Assembly: GCA_016296065.1 (NCBI GenBank)
Contig: JAEDKA010000022.1
Coordinates: 1-52,420 of the forward strand
DNA from: Kiritimatiellia bacterium
Lineage (GTDB): Bacteria > Verrucomicrobiota > Kiritimatiellia > RFP12 > UBA1067
Reading direction: 5' to 3'
DNA: 52,420 bases
The notes below the pieces were generated by a model that saw nothing but the letters and a program-made list of their open reading frames with translations, was not told where the DNA came from and did no database searches. Positions 9,601 through 20,100 of this stretch are shown here, one piece after another. Each line of letters starts with the position of its first letter. Position 1 is the first letter of the stretch. The position numbers and the translations under genes were made by a program.

Positions 9601-10716
9601 AACCTCATGAGGAAGACCCCGGGCAAGATCAACGAGGGCCAGATGATCGACCCCGACCATCCGTTGCCGAGCGGCGAGGACATCATCGTGTACCTGACGG
9701 TGAACGGCGAGCACATCGGACAGTGGAACGGCGAAATCTTCACGAACGGCATGATGATGGTTTCCGTGACGAAGGGCAGCCAGCGCGGAACGAACGTGAC
9801 ATACAGGGTCGACCCGTGGTACGTTGTCGGGACTCTCACGACGAACGGCGTTTCGGCGCTGGGAGGCCTGCAGCAGACCAGGGGCACGCAGCCCTACGAA
9901 TATGTCTTCGAGGGCGTGGGCAAGGGCGCGTCGAACAACGTGGTGGTCGTTGCGGCGGCCGCGCCGAATCCGAAGCTCGCCGAGCTTGGCGTCGGCGAAG
10001 ACAACGAGTACCGTCCGGCTGTCATCGACTGGCTCGAGAAGGGCACGGACCTCTACGGCAATCCGTTTGCGGACGTCGAGTCCGGCGAGATAAGGCTTGC
10101 CGAGTTCTGCACGCTCAACGGCACGGTCGTGACGAACCTCACGCTTACCGAGATGTACTGGCTCGACATGGATCCGACGGCCGGGCAGCTTGCGCTCATC
10201 GGCGGAATGGCCGAGGCGCCGTCGATCCATCCCTGGACGGCGGGCGACGGTTCGGAATGGCAGAATCCGAGAATGGGAGTCTACATGATGATCACGAACA
10301 AGAGCGAGACCGTCGCCGAGCGCGAATTCAGGCGCGGGCCGAACGACTTCGGCACGCACTGGACTCCGTACGCGCTGCGCGGGCTTGAGGCCGGTTCGAA
10401 TTCGCTCGGCTACGACTCCAAGACCATGGACTGGAACAGCGTCACGTTCAAGGTGACCGGTCGTCTGCTGAACGGCTACACGAAGCCTGGCGAGCTGAGA
10501 AACTGGAGGCCGCTCAGGTGGTTCGTGTTCACCGAGGATTCGTTCACGCCCGAGGGCATCTCGAGGATCGAGGTCAAAGATCCGCGTTCGAGCGAGTCCT
10601 ACGGCGGATGGACGGAGGAGGACCTGGAGTCTCCGATCGGCTACTTCTGGTCGATCGACACGCGTCTCCAGCCGATCGAGATCGAGGCTTTGAAGAAGGA
10701 GAACTACTATGAATAG
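697..10716 (+). CDS. Giant secreted multidomain protein with Gly-rich, DUF2341, LamG-like and lamin-tail-like domains
   Basis: 3339 residues. The ATG follows GGGAGG (685-690) at good spacing and starts a signal peptide (hydrophobic to about residue 24, cleavage likely after ARA). Visible order: a Gly-rich region (about 89-323) ending in a VVIIRI strand, as in phage-tail-fibre-type Gly-rich domains; three roughly 75-residue Ig-like repeats (about 330-563) sharing VTNATDxG and ending W-x-I; a DUF2341-like segment (about 685-760) directly followed by a LamG-type sandwich (about 768-984), a known pairing; a long beta-rich middle I cannot assign; and a lamin-tail-like segment (about 2755-2860) with FVEIAQ and DMSGW. 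No C-terminal anchor, sortase motif or autotransporter barrel is recognised. It probably acts outside the cell in adhesion or glycan binding, which is inference. DNA near 3960-4480 is visibly AT-richer than its surroundings. The stop overlaps the next start. Confidence 0.85.
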   Translation: MLKGMTRFATLLAAVVAQGIGAARADVRELVDAGKISWSGSPAVIYLNADGTVADETTYSHLVLKYTQTGNAGTLTIADGVKAGARILLVGGGGAGGSATGTNRNAGAGGGGGAGGFVEAAETLESNTYTVNVGTGGVAVAKSVGGNGGSSLIGVGDEVVLEALGGGGGGAASDGNSGASGGGGSQQYASKTTTPHTGGAAVEGQGHAGGLGDVGFSAGGGGGAGTAGGPSRESNVGGNGGDGLSSSIILDGDGNPIFYAGGGGGGTRTQTEESDLGLGGNGGGGNGGGEAGATQGVDGLGGGGGGSSLGGDGGNGGSGVVIIRITSAVETKIDVPTIDNIPYVGENVVAFDFGFAYKFVEGVTNATDLGTYEFQVEPTEGFEWKTGGTDAKTITWRIVKRAIDLPVVATDLVYTPGVDQVGVTVSDDYATFCTFTDSSVTNATDAGVYSFTVRLNDTDRTCWKDGTTRVISDAWQIAPIAVPVPVAKDGLVYTGADQNGFESLDLERYELTAGVTNATDGGSHAFTFSLLGNTVDVKNYVWNTDPKSAEDYSGEWTISAAANSIISLEIDGWKVGLTPNAPRINARFGGDTAVYKYGFGTSEESVSEWLDDPNAVNAAGKWIVKADIAATDSWTAAHDICIFEMWDDPSAIYHDSAEIYVKGRDGATKTLEGFPVVVKVSAARMPGFDYSLAGNKCDGLLFVDEFGNLLPYEVETYDAAGESILWVKLAKLPPTGVTLTMYWNIKNGQSAPYPYSPKAVWSEYTGVWHFSESEGGAKTILDSTANGINGAAHANSLVAAGVVGNSRGRTDATKQNGNMMSVGSISALDTLTPTFTVSGWVMPTTTAFDWGYLFSRKTLDATTSWGWQFRDDGGNSIRIYSRGNSDQDGQYNVVTTSGRFAANQWTKYDVIYTEDKATIYLNGVFIYSEDLKPGGSALNSNLPFTIGGLYGNGYGTLKAYNDEVRLRKGTVDAEWIAMEYESIHDEAFTTNSIVMRDGQKLNAWTKLPTMDKTTWDSKDTPGTITSMGSLLYGNVAVSIFSVYDETQTFDSIADITEEGLYRARFYAVDTDDTTPISYDIDIRVVTSKPYTDIVGNGGDSGRVLLMNNHTAKSGVVNVDYQGWFDADNAGAYKADTPTYWHHENLSAPSVATFNLLNGSESILYKLGGARLWHLVNCRHGNTFPKSENPDLVPTQNYLSWNTTYSRGIMDHTILKRTGLQAAADHTTVGQLVMQNTTDAVVYSSCFTNGIGTIYFDAVNGWCRSTENYENYKLVVEVCTNTVEGLVPTDENSFTVVEGTDEEGAPTITTNWYGKLEGQWVPAQMTPYRRDITEGNLEFEKEDPTEELTLDIENGGTMDNFFRVIVPLDIHGPVRFRIRRTSYDSNWPADNSSFILLDNIIASLPAMRGDLFSAGHFDETKSNNTTLGWELAANVPYPSQKDESVVGRAKAEYYVNSGDGTAIDTSKFFSGAKVHYRWRYLNQMSSEWKSVDLDPGNGFRALSAFDLPGHPCDVEYWYEYSLQAPFYSYVDYSGLGKAIDYTEERGVITNRLDGVDLPSGGTDWFFRVREGKSAFSGVDIVFARGEGAAEERVHMALVGNNSWRGFVQTREDQKGDLKYRFEAFDRQTEEYAEFAASTNFWFCNFENQELPISSSLAEGTTNDWSTVALDAVTGYVMFQIDDETKSITVVHADYQNFNLWSDALNCKDNNGRSPIFVGTSTKNAYKIGVSPMKQTFSEDFSTWLTMPATNTYWQVPTYADVNHLYGHEAYETFGSDTNGLWAIGQGMWVSKKYKEDTDGSGVAIQMEGNGKGYLQFTDAPAAPRGLESVSFNARLGQFIRFDDFAYYYGSVISKMQNYTFITRSAFDLAKNKGFSGNASLSLVANYLPSKGCYEARWEWIGTNLKNKNNSKGQRLCLYRWNVNGDGTKTSTLVSAWTNDVISTKEVTAIDANNRFMPFMISVSNDVANACTWVLAGVRLDEGSNGANNGIKLGDAWTNYGSKWHYIRFRDNSTKRLTKGTYGVLSANCDGVFARPQISNKALAEVVNTSLAGGRSEKLKNQTLAISTGLGTLGLCATDFKPRTEADEEIDWNIIPGRMTNYYSTDVLNALQSAPVAQKLEIYVGTAGRADFGATPLTTVDLNGFGGSPFTIPLYTTKDCSVKFAVAGTLEDVRTDVVIDSVSLKQWRGGNWNVDGTVNGVSQYLPAWADPDHRSNVNGYSNFVFTSCWVINNNILMSAKRSDLQTPSAIRSPLMDGWLRNGRGGDGTMRGKGLGMMSVEYKNAQPNTILQLQIATNDVSTSTVDGYDLSFNDAIWTTVTNFNFSTMSSSERLKGVLNCHLGLHDVTGVMRLVVSTNVIAAVQNVTDTSRFGEVTITKVVCRDEPAVDIHSWWGWNMRTVGGDQDREKRMYISDYSNAAGDMGLSAALNNSVANDSTSWIDLSDRESYLPHKPFVQTPTFTSNVVGEVSFKARKYSASDPAATLVLFGSVDASETDEGTWKKLDGGVFSVTNAYYETYTFKTDPGQAYKAFRLAVVGVSGIREDVSGGGNGLPPGVMAPERVLIDEMYVSEAIRARMGFRNVGCFKSDMIGTAEVPNVPSRLEQPLCNESWGVQCEVYGAQLADDIDFSRKPRVRLHWFEGDYPWGYEKWGSLTESQGHRSAWLSPATGGDEGRYVYRSSQRTSPEAVVPMSTFAPTPVQYMLEVVYYTVGSSVPVTNTMSQSDWQVPDWYKPLDYNADSNHGNGRTFAAFNILDNVAPGWAWINEVNITGDIDINYDNTDSDFQFVEIAQPPEADMSGWTVRLLEASDGNGTVITNILATFGDELEGKKDAKWIDPNANMVFRVLANKAARTNGNLSYDDGTLDGVWDPERKDQWSAVFTRAGEISSFDAVALQLVRTSGIVEHEVVVKGTNMWEDLNILEPTWSVNTKAYLESKMPKTDFVLTPYDNQGEPYSTGVYQNNGSVSNDWTNLMRKTPGKINEGQMIDPDHPLPSGEDIIVYLTVNGEHIGQWNGEIFTNGMMMVSVTKGSQRGTNVTYRVDPWYVVGTLTTNGVSALGGLQQTRGTQPYEYVFEGVGKGASNNVVVVAAAAPNPKLAELGVGEDNEYRPAVIDWLEKGTDLYGNPFADVESGEIRLAEFCTLNGTVVTNLTLTEMYWLDMDPTAGQLALIGGMAEAPSIHPWTAGDGSEWQNPRMGVYMMITNKSETVAEREFRRGPNDFGTHWTPYALRGLEAGSNSLGYDSKTMDWNSVTFKVTGRLLNGYTKPGELRNWRPLRWFVFTEDSFTPEGISRIEVKDPRSSESYGGWTEEDLESPIGYFWSIDTRLQPIEIEALKKENYYE

Positions 10717-11107
10717 TGCTATCACGAGGGTGGCTGCGGCCGCGCTCGCGGCGGCATGCTGCGCGTTCGCGGGCGGATGCGGGAAGGACGAGGCCCCGGC
10801 GGCCCCGGAAACCCCCGAGGCCTACAAGCGCATCAGGGACGCCGAGTACATCGACGCGCTGGAAAAGCAGCGCACCGAGCTGAAGGACATCACCAGGAGG
10901 CTGGTCTCCCTGCAGGCGGAGCTTGCGGCTCTCGGCGCGGAGACGAACACCCCCAAGGCGGCCGAGATCATGGAGTCTCTACAGGCGGAGAAGGAGCGGA
11001 TGCTCAAGAACCGCATGAAGTCCCAGGCGCTTGTTCGCGACAGGATGAACCGCGAACACGAGTCCGCCAAGGCAATAGAAGAAGCTTTGAAGCAGAAGGG
11101 CAAGTAA
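10709..11107 (+). CDS. Small coiled-coil lipoprotein
   Basis: 132 residues. The N-terminus is basic then Ala-rich and hydrophobic, and reaches a Cys at residue 24 (FAGGC-GKDE). That suggests lipoprotein processing, although the -3 position is Ala rather than the usual Leu. An Ala/Pro-rich spacer follows, and residues about 45-130 are a charged, heptad-like alpha helix rich in Glu, Lys, Arg and Leu. It starts 8 bp inside the end of the upstream giant gene, behind a good AAGAAGGAG site, and ends 4 bp before the next giant. Translation of the three is therefore probably coupled. It may tether or help export one of the giants at the envelope; this is inferred from position only, and I recognise no family. 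Confidence 0.75.
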   Translation: MNSAITRVAAAALAAACCAFAGGCGKDEAPAAPETPEAYKRIRDAEYIDALEKQRTELKDITRRLVSLQAELAALGAETNTPKAAEIMESLQAEKERMLKNRMKSQALVRDRMNREHESAKAIEEALKQKGK

Positions 11108-11111
11108 AACT

Positions 11112-14100
11112 ATGAAAAAGAAACTGATCACACTGGTCATATCCGCAGCTCTCGGATTCTTCGCGGGATTCTCCGCAAAGGCCGCAGCAGGGGACATATA
11201 CGACATCTGTCCGTGCGACGTAAACGGCATGGACCTGCCGGGGGCGCTGACGGACTACGCCCATCCGCTCGACGCGGGCAGCGACATCTACTTCAAGGTG
11301 CGCCTCATCGCCCGCCAGGCCAACGGCAACAGGTGGTACATCAAGTACCTCGGGCTTGGCGACGACATCACGATGAACGCGCTGTATCCGATGCAGATCG
11401 GCATCTACGTGTCGGGCCGCCGCGAGTACGCGACGCTCGTCGAGCAGCGCGAGGCCGGCAACTTCACGACGGAGCTGATCTTCAAGTACGTCACGAAGCC
11501 GGGCGACTTCGCGATGCCGATCAGGCTCGCCACCGAGGGCGGACCCGCCGGCGACGACGGTTCCAGCGGCGCGTACGTGTTCAACCCGAACCGCGACTTC
11601 TGGGACTTCCGCTTCGATGAGACGACCGACAACGGCGACGGCACGGTGACGACCAACACGGTCGCTTGCTCCTGGCTCATCACGTCGGCGCCCTCACTTG
11701 TCGAGACGGGCGTTACGCGCAGGAACGACTTCTCGCTTGAGAAGTGCGGCTTCTACGTCAAGACGGTCGACTTCTCGCCAGATCCCGAGAGCGCCGACTA
11801 CTGGCGCTCGATCCACGAGAACTCCACCATCACCGGCGGCGGCACGGTGCCGAAGCTCGTAGCGAGCGCAGGCCCCGAGGAGGCCGTCACGCTCTACGTC
11901 TGGTCCGAGAACGAGGACGTCTTCTACGTGAACACCGACAACGTCGTCGACATGCGCGTCAACGCGCAGGGCGACATCGAGTCCAGGCACGTCGGCACGG
12001 TTACCTTCACCGGCGGACAGGTCACCAAGGACTTCTCCATCGTCGGCGCAACGGGCGGCGAGGGCCGTACCGCGAACATCGTGCTGAGCGCCTACCCGCA
12101 GTACAACTTCTCCGCCAAGACCGAGAAGCTTCTCCAGGACTTCCTCACCGCCAAGGTGAAGTGCATCGAGGCCCTTCCTCCCAGCGTCGTCGTCGAGTGC
12201 GACCGTACGACGGCATACGCGAGCGGCGACTACACGACCTATGCGGCCGTCCTCAACGTCTACCTCTCCCAGGCGTACGAGAACCCGATCGACGTGTCCA
12301 TCACGCCCGAGTTCACCGACGGCAGCGGGGCCGACTGGAAGCAGTACCTCAGGTTCAGCACGACTTCCGACACGATCGACGAGCCGATGGCCGACGGCAG
12401 CGACGCGACGATCCCGACGGTGAGGATTCCGGCCGAATCCACGGACAAGCAGACGATCTACGTCTTCGCGCTCCGCGCCGACACGCACACGCTCGGCGGC
12501 GCGAAGGTCAAGTTCCAGTCCGCGATCGTAGACAACCCCGCTGCCGACGCGGCCATAACCGAAAAGGGTTCGAAGTCGATCAACATCGCGGCTGAGACGA
12601 CCGCGATCATCGCGCCCGCAGAGGGCTCGAAGGCCGTTTCGACGACGTGCAACGACGAGTATCCGTTCACGATCGCGGTGAGCGACACGTTCGCCGACAC
12701 CCACGACTCGACGACGGGCTACAGGATCTTCATCAAGTACAGGAGCTCCGACACGTTCGTCGCCCTCGAAGGCAGCTACTACGTCGGCGACGGCGGCGCG
12801 CTCTACAGGCTCGACCTCACCGATCCCGACAATCCGGTCAAGACGACCGACCAGCCGATTCTCAAGTACACGGCTTCCGGCGAGAACCTCGAGAGCCAGG
12901 TGTACGTCGTTGCGCCCGTGAACCCGAACACGGGCAGCGCCAAGAAGAGCGAGATCCGCACGTTCTACGCCGACGTCAAGGAGGCGAGGACTGTTGCCGT
13001 CGAGACGTTCGACGCGGACTTCCTCAATCCGCAGCGCACCTTCACCGAGGGCGACAGCGCTGGATTCAAGATCACGCTTTCTGAGAAGAACGAGACGGGT
13101 TCCACGATCTACGCGTTCCTGCGTCCGAGCTCGAACGCCGATCCGGCGATGTTCTCCTGTGCCAGCTACAGCTGCATCATCGGACAGGACAATCCCGAGG
13201 GCCTGCCGATCAACAACTCGCAGCAGGGCATCGAGGGCATCGTGACGCTCCTCGACGGCGCGGCCAAGCCCGGTCTCAAGGTCACATTCGACGTGCTCCT
13301 CTCCAGCGACAAGAACTGGAACGGCACGGACGAGGCGACGCGCATCAAGGGGTATGACTCAAACTACCTCACGATCACGATCAACAACGTCGAGCCGACC
13401 ATCAAGCGCATGGAGATGAACGGGCTCAAGGCGGACGGTGACGGCTATCACTTCACCAACAAGCTTCCGCGCAACCAGACGCAGAAGTTCACGCTCTACG
13501 TCGACGATCCCGGAACCTACGACATCGTCAACGACACCAAGCCCTTCCAGGTCCGCTGGACGGCGGTCAGGACCGATGGCACGAACTTCGACGAGCCGCT
13601 CGTCATCGAGGGCAATCCGAGGACCAATCCGTTCGAGTACGCGTTCCCCGCTGCCGGCGAGTGGGCGATTACCGCCGAGGTGATGGACAAGGACATGGAC
13701 GACTGGAGCGAGACGACGTACACGGTCTACGTGACGGTCCTCGACCAGCCTGCCATCGTTCAGCCCGAGGACGACATCTTCCTCGCCGAGAAGCTCACGG
13801 AGAATCCGCAGGAACTCAGGAAGTTCAACGTCGGCGTCGGATACTGGGACCCGAAGTACACAGGCAGCCTCACGGTCCTCGTCAAGGTTTCCGAGGCCGT
13901 TCCCGGGAAGACTAACCCCGGCACGCTGAAGCTTGAACCTACGTACGCGCTCAGCGCGGATGCTGCGCAGACGCTCCTCGACACGCTCGCAGATCCTGCG
14001 CATCCGTACGATGCGAACAGCGACTACTACCTCGTCACGCTCAACCAGACGCAGAAGGAGGTTGGCCTCGGCTACGCCGAGCTCGACGGTACGGACAACT

Positions 14101-17100
14101 CGTCCATCAACGGCTTCAGGATCACCTCGTTCGTGATCAACGACGACCCGCTTCCGACGAGCGGAGAGCCGGCGAACAAGTACTACCTCGAGTCCACGCC
14201 GACTATGGTCTACATCAACAACCTCGTTCCCGAGCTCGGCAACTGCACGCTCGAGAACACGAACGCGTGGAAGGTCGCCGGCGGCTCCGCGACGCAGTAT
14301 CCGATCAGGTGGCAGGTCCGCTACGACGTCGACCGCGACTGGGACACGCCGTGGACCGACGGCTCCGGCACGGGCATCAAGATCACGTTCGCCGGCTGCC
14401 AGAACGCGGCGGAGGAGTCGAAGATGATCACCGAGGCAAGCTCCGGCACGTTCATCCCGAACTTCGGCAACGCGCAGGGCGACCAGATCGTCACGATGAC
14501 GATCGAGGACAAGGACGGCGGCGTGATCACGTTCACGTACATGTACTTCGTCGAGCCCTCCAAGTTCCTCAGGACGATTGCGTCCGGACCTTCCGGCGGC
14601 GTCGGCACGACCCTGTCGCGCAAGTACGCGCAGGCGAAGGGCCGCGGCGAGGGCCACGTCTGGGTCAACGGCGGAACGCTTGACGCCGGCGAGAGCAACT
14701 ACTTCAACTTCATGTGGAACTGCGGTTCGCGCATGTCGGTCGAGGTGTTCGGCTGGGGCTACAAGGTCGGCGACATCGACGACGGCACGCTCAAGCAGTG
14801 GGACTTCAAGGTCTCGCCCACGGGCAAGCCGACGGAAGGCGCCCCGTACTATGCCTATCCGAACGACAAGTATGACTCCTACCTCTACACGTGGCTGAGC
14901 CATGTCCTTGGCGACAACGGCGGCCTCACTTCCTCGAGCCTCAGCGACTCGGCGATTCCCGAGATCGCCGGCCAGGCGACGATGCCCACGCCTCTCGGCC
15001 TCCCGGGCGAGGCGTCCGAGAGCGGCGGCTATGTCGACACCTACGTCGAGGCGGTCTTCGCACGCGAATGGCGCGCCGCCGACAACTGCGGCGACATCAA
15101 CCAGGACGGTATTCCTGACCGCACGCTCATCGACTACGACTTCGGCATCGTGTTCGACGGTGTCGGCGACTTGGTCGACCAGTCCGGCTTCAACAACGAC
15201 AACGACTTCCTTCCCGGCACCACGACGGGCGGCAACACGATCATCCCGAATGTCGTTGGAGGCTGGGAGACGCAGGGCGGCCCGTTCAACGCGTTCCTCG
15301 AAATCCGCGGTTTCGGCCCCGGCCTCAACGCGGGCTATCCGAACGCCGACGGCTCCAACCCCGCTCCTGACTATGCGGTCAACGAAAAGCGCGCGTGGCT
15401 CGAGTGGAAGGGCCTCTCCACGCAGGCGGAGCTCGCCGGCATGTCCGATGCGGACGTCGACGCGATGTTCCAGGACAACATCGCCGCCGCCACGACCGAC
15501 CTCGCCGCGGCGAACGCCGGCACCGGCGGATGGTCGCCGGAGCGTCCGACGAACCCGACTGAGGAGGACACCGACAAGGACGGACTCGACGACGGCTACG
15601 AGTACTGGTTCTGGTACGGCGCCAAGGTCGGCTACTACAAGGACGGAAAGTGGGCCGGGCGCATGATTGGCCGCAGGCTGAACCTCGACCACATCGACAT
15701 CTTCGACGACATCGCGTCCGACGACATCTGCGCGGCGTTCGATCCGCTCGTCTCGGCCGTTTCCGGCGACAACGACGCGACGCGCGGCAACATCGCCGAA
15801 CGCGACTTCGACAACGACGGACTCTACGACATCGAGGAGTACCTCATCGGAACGAACCCCGTCGACTGCGACACGGACGGCGACGGCGTGCCGGACGGCT
15901 ACGAGGTCATGTGGGGTCTCAACCCGCTCGCCAACCCTCCGGAGGAGGTCAACCCCGACGGCGACTTCATGGCATACGCGGACCTTGCCGCCGAAGGCTA
16001 TACGATCGTCGAGTTCGACGCCGACCTGGGCGATGGTGCCGAGCACTACGTCTACATCGCACGCGAGTTCGACGGCGAGACTCTTGTCGGCAGCCTGCTC
16101 GGAACGGGCGCCTACGAGGACCTCATCTGGACGATTGGGGGCGAAACCGTGCCGAAGGCGACGTACATCGGCGCCAGCGAGGAGATCAACCTCGCCGATA
16201 TCGGCGCGGATGGCGTCACGGAGACGCCGATCGAGAACCTCACCCTCCTCCACAACCAGGTCTACCAGTTCTTCGGCTTCGATCCGCGTACGGGCTGGAG
16301 CGGCGGCTGCATTCACGGATACGTCACGCCTCGCTGGTGCCCGGTCTGCAATGACGAGGATGGTGACGTCGTCAAGGTCGGCGACGCAGGACTCGTAGTC
16401 CACACGCGTGCGTACACCACAAGGGACGAGTACTACTACGGAAAGTGGAAGGGACTGAACGTTCAGGAGACTACGATCGAGACTCTTAGGGCGAGCTGCA
16501 CGAACCCGAACGTCCCGGTCGACGGAAAGACCTACGGCGACTTCCAGACCGCATACGCCTCGACCCAGCACGGTGCGGATACAGACGGCAACGGCGTCCC
16601 AGACGGATGGGAGGCGTATGTCGGGTATGATCCGATCAGCTACAATGTCCCGGATGACGCAAGCGCCCCGGAGGATTTCGACGGCGACGGAATGCCTTGC
16701 GTTGCCGAGTATGCGTCCACGGACGGCGCCGCCGTCTACCCCGAGGAGTGCGAGTCTGTCAGGAAAAACTCGCATGTTGAAAGTGGCTGGTTCAACAAGT
16801 TCTTCCCGACCGATCCGCACAACGCCGACACCGACGGCGACGGCATTACGGACGGAGACGAAGGCAAGGGTTGGAAGGGCGAATTCTGGGCGGGACGCCG
16901 GAGCTGGAACGCCGACTTCACGTTCATCTACGGCGCGCCCGAGGACAACGGATTGTCGATCTGCATCAGGGGCGGCGGCATGAACCCGTGCTCGACCGAC
17001 ACCGACCTCGACTGCCTCCCCGACCTCTGGGAGTACCAGCATGCCGGTATCGTCGTCACGCCCGAGGGAGCTGTCGTCAATGTTAATGACGACGACGCCT

Positions 17101-20100
17101 ACACGCCTTCGCTCAAGATATGCGACGGCTTCGGAACGGAGGACTTCGCCCCCCAGGGCAACTTCATTACGGGCGGTATGGACGCGACGGACCGCGCCGA
17201 TGCGGGAACCAGCCCGATCACCAAGGACAAGCACGTCGGGACGATTCGCGACCGCGACTTCGACCATGACGGACTCGAGAACTTCCAGGAGTACCTGATC
17301 CAGTCCGTCCGTGCATGGCGCTACGACGATACGGAAACCCCGCTCATGGGCCGTGCGCTCGTGTGGACCGATGGTTCCACGGAGCCCGAGTTCGTCGAGG
17401 CCGAGGACTCCTACATTCCGTTTGATGTCTACTCCGGCAAGGCAATGCTCGCGAAAGTGCAGGCGACGCCTCTCTGGGACGCTCTCGGCGCGGCGGGAAC
17501 CTATACCGCCTCGATCGACGAGTTCGACTATGCGGCTCTCGGCTACTTCGCCGATACAGAGCACGAGTGGGATCCCGGCTTCCAGTACGGCAAGAAGTAC
17601 ATGAGGCCGCCGCAGTCCATGGTCGGCTACAGCGAGGAAGACGGCGCCGTGAGGACGCCCGCAATGGCGTTCGTCTCGACCGATCCGCGCAGGTGGGATA
17701 CCGATATGGACGGAATGGACGACTTCTACGAGGTCTTCCACGGCATCAACCCGCTCCTCGGCAACAGGGACGTCATCGGCGTCGCCTACGACATGGCCGT
17801 AGAGGCCGAGCTCAACGCGTGGACGATGGCGAGCGGCGCCGCCGAGTTCGACCCCGTTGTCTCCCCGTGGACGACTGGTCTGCCGAACGCCGACCCCGAC
17901 GGTGACGGAATCAGGAACCTCGACGAGGCCGTCAACGGCAACCTCACGAGCCCGACGACCTACCACACCGATCCGTCCCCGCTTTGGATGACGGAGCCTT
18001 CGACGAAGGCCAGCTACGTCGCTCAGTACTATCCGCTGACGACTGACCTCCTCGTCTATCCGTGGATTTGGAGCATCAGCGTGAACGGAGCCGGCGAGGC
18101 GTCGAGCGCTGACTACATGTTCCCGTTCGACATCACCGAGGGTTACGACACCGACGGCGACTGGATTGGCGACGGCCATGAGGTCGTCAGGAACGCGACG
18201 GCGATTACCGATCCGCTCAACGCGTGCGATCCCGACCGCCGTGCGGCGCTGTACCTGCCGGGCCAGGACGCCTGCGCCTACTCGGCGACCGAGGGCAGCG
18301 TGCCGATCTACGACGGCTACGATCTCTTCCGCCAGTTCACGGTCGAGGCCTGGATCAAGCCCGACACGGTCGACAGGCAGCAGACGATTGTCGAGCGTGG
18401 ATTCTCCTATCCGGGCGCGAACCTCGTCAACGACGAGCCGGTCTGGAGGGCGAACTTCCGCCTCGAGATCGACGAGCACGGCATCCTGAGGGGTGTGTTC
18501 GACAACGACAACGCGGTTCAGAGCGGCATGGCCCCGCTGAGCTCGCAGGTCGTCTCCGGCGGCGAGATCGAGCCCGGCGTCTGGACGCATGTCGCGATGA
18601 CGTTCGACGGAACGAACGTGAACATGTTCGTCAACGGCAGGTTCGCCACGACGGCGCTCTCGCACCTCATTCCCGCAAACGGCATCATCGCCATCATGCA
18701 GGAGCCTGGCGCGACGAACAGCTTCCCGATGGCCGGCTACGCCACGGTGCCCGGCGCGAACACGGTCGGCGCTCGCCGCCAGGCGGTTGTCTTCGACTGG
18801 GCTGCCGGCTTCGAGCAGTTCACCGACTTCTTCCAGGGCTACATCGCGGAAGTCCGATTCTGGGACGGCGCGAGGACCCCGGGTGAGATCGCCGAGACCT
18901 ACAAGGTGCGCATGACGCCCGAGAGAGCCGCGGCGCAGCGCGAGGAGATCTACTCCAAGTGGCTGGGCAGCGAGGAAGAGGACGGCGCGACGAGGAACGA
19001 CCAGGACGGCAATCCGACCCTCCCGGCGCAGCTCATTAGCGTCTACAACTTCCAGCAGCTCCCGGCGGCGCTTGACGAGGGCGATGTCTCGCAGTTCCCG
19101 AGCGGATTCGAGCTCGGTGTCCAGAACAACACGACGCTCACCGAGGACGAGATCAAGATCGGCTGGTGGGAGGAGACCCCGCTCAAGTCGACGGTCTACA
19201 ATGATACGCGCGTGCTGCCGTATGCGCAGAACGTCGTCTCGCACCTCAAGCGTCTTGACGGCGGAAGCGACGACACGATGTTCTGGACCGATACGTGGGC
19301 CGGATATGTCCCGGCGTCCGACAACCGCGTCAAGTCGTATGCGTTCCCGAACGGAGGCAATCCGTACAAGGGCCGCAGCTACATGATGGAGACCTCGCTC
19401 AGAATCTGGCGCTGGCTGCAGCTCGCCGCGGGCCGTGCCGACGCCAACGAGGAGGCGACCGACCTCGAGCGCCGCGCGACGTTCCAGACGCGCAGCGAGT
19501 TCACGGGTCTCGACGACCTCGTTCCGCTCGGCGGCGCGTTCGCGAAGCTCGACGCCGACTACTGGGACGGCCAGGGCGCGGACACCGCGTGGTCCGACAC
19601 GAAGGAGGACTCCGACGGCGACGGAATGCCCGACTGGTGGGAGACGAAGTACGGTCTCGATCCGAACGACCCGAGCGACATGGCGAAGATCATCGCCTAT
19701 CCCGACGAGTCGAGCGGTGCGCTGATTCCGGCGTGGGAGGCGTACCTCCGCGACCTCGCGCAGGGCATGCAGCCCGACGGCAGCGTCAACGAGGACTACA
19801 AGTCCGTGGCTGACGCGGACGGCAACGGCCTCCCCGACTGGTGGCAGAACCTCTACGCCCTCACGACGGGCGCGGCGGATGACGACGACGGCGACGGACT
19901 CAGCAACTACGTCGAGTACCTGCTCAGCGAGGTCTTCGGCCTCAAGGGCACTGACGGCAAGTGGCTCAGGTTTGCGCCGGACAATCCGTTCAGCGTCAAC
20001 ATGAACGTGTCCGACTACTTCTACCGCATGAACCAGCTCTACGTCGGCGAGATCTTCACCGACCACGACAGGATCAGGGATCTCTGGGAGTCCGACTACC

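Noticed and set aside
6889..10725. Minus-strand reading frame of about 1280 codons opposite the first giant gene
   Set aside because: Same codon-bias shadow, with no recognisable motif or ribosome site. The frame at 4837-5994 on the minus strand is rejected for the same reason.
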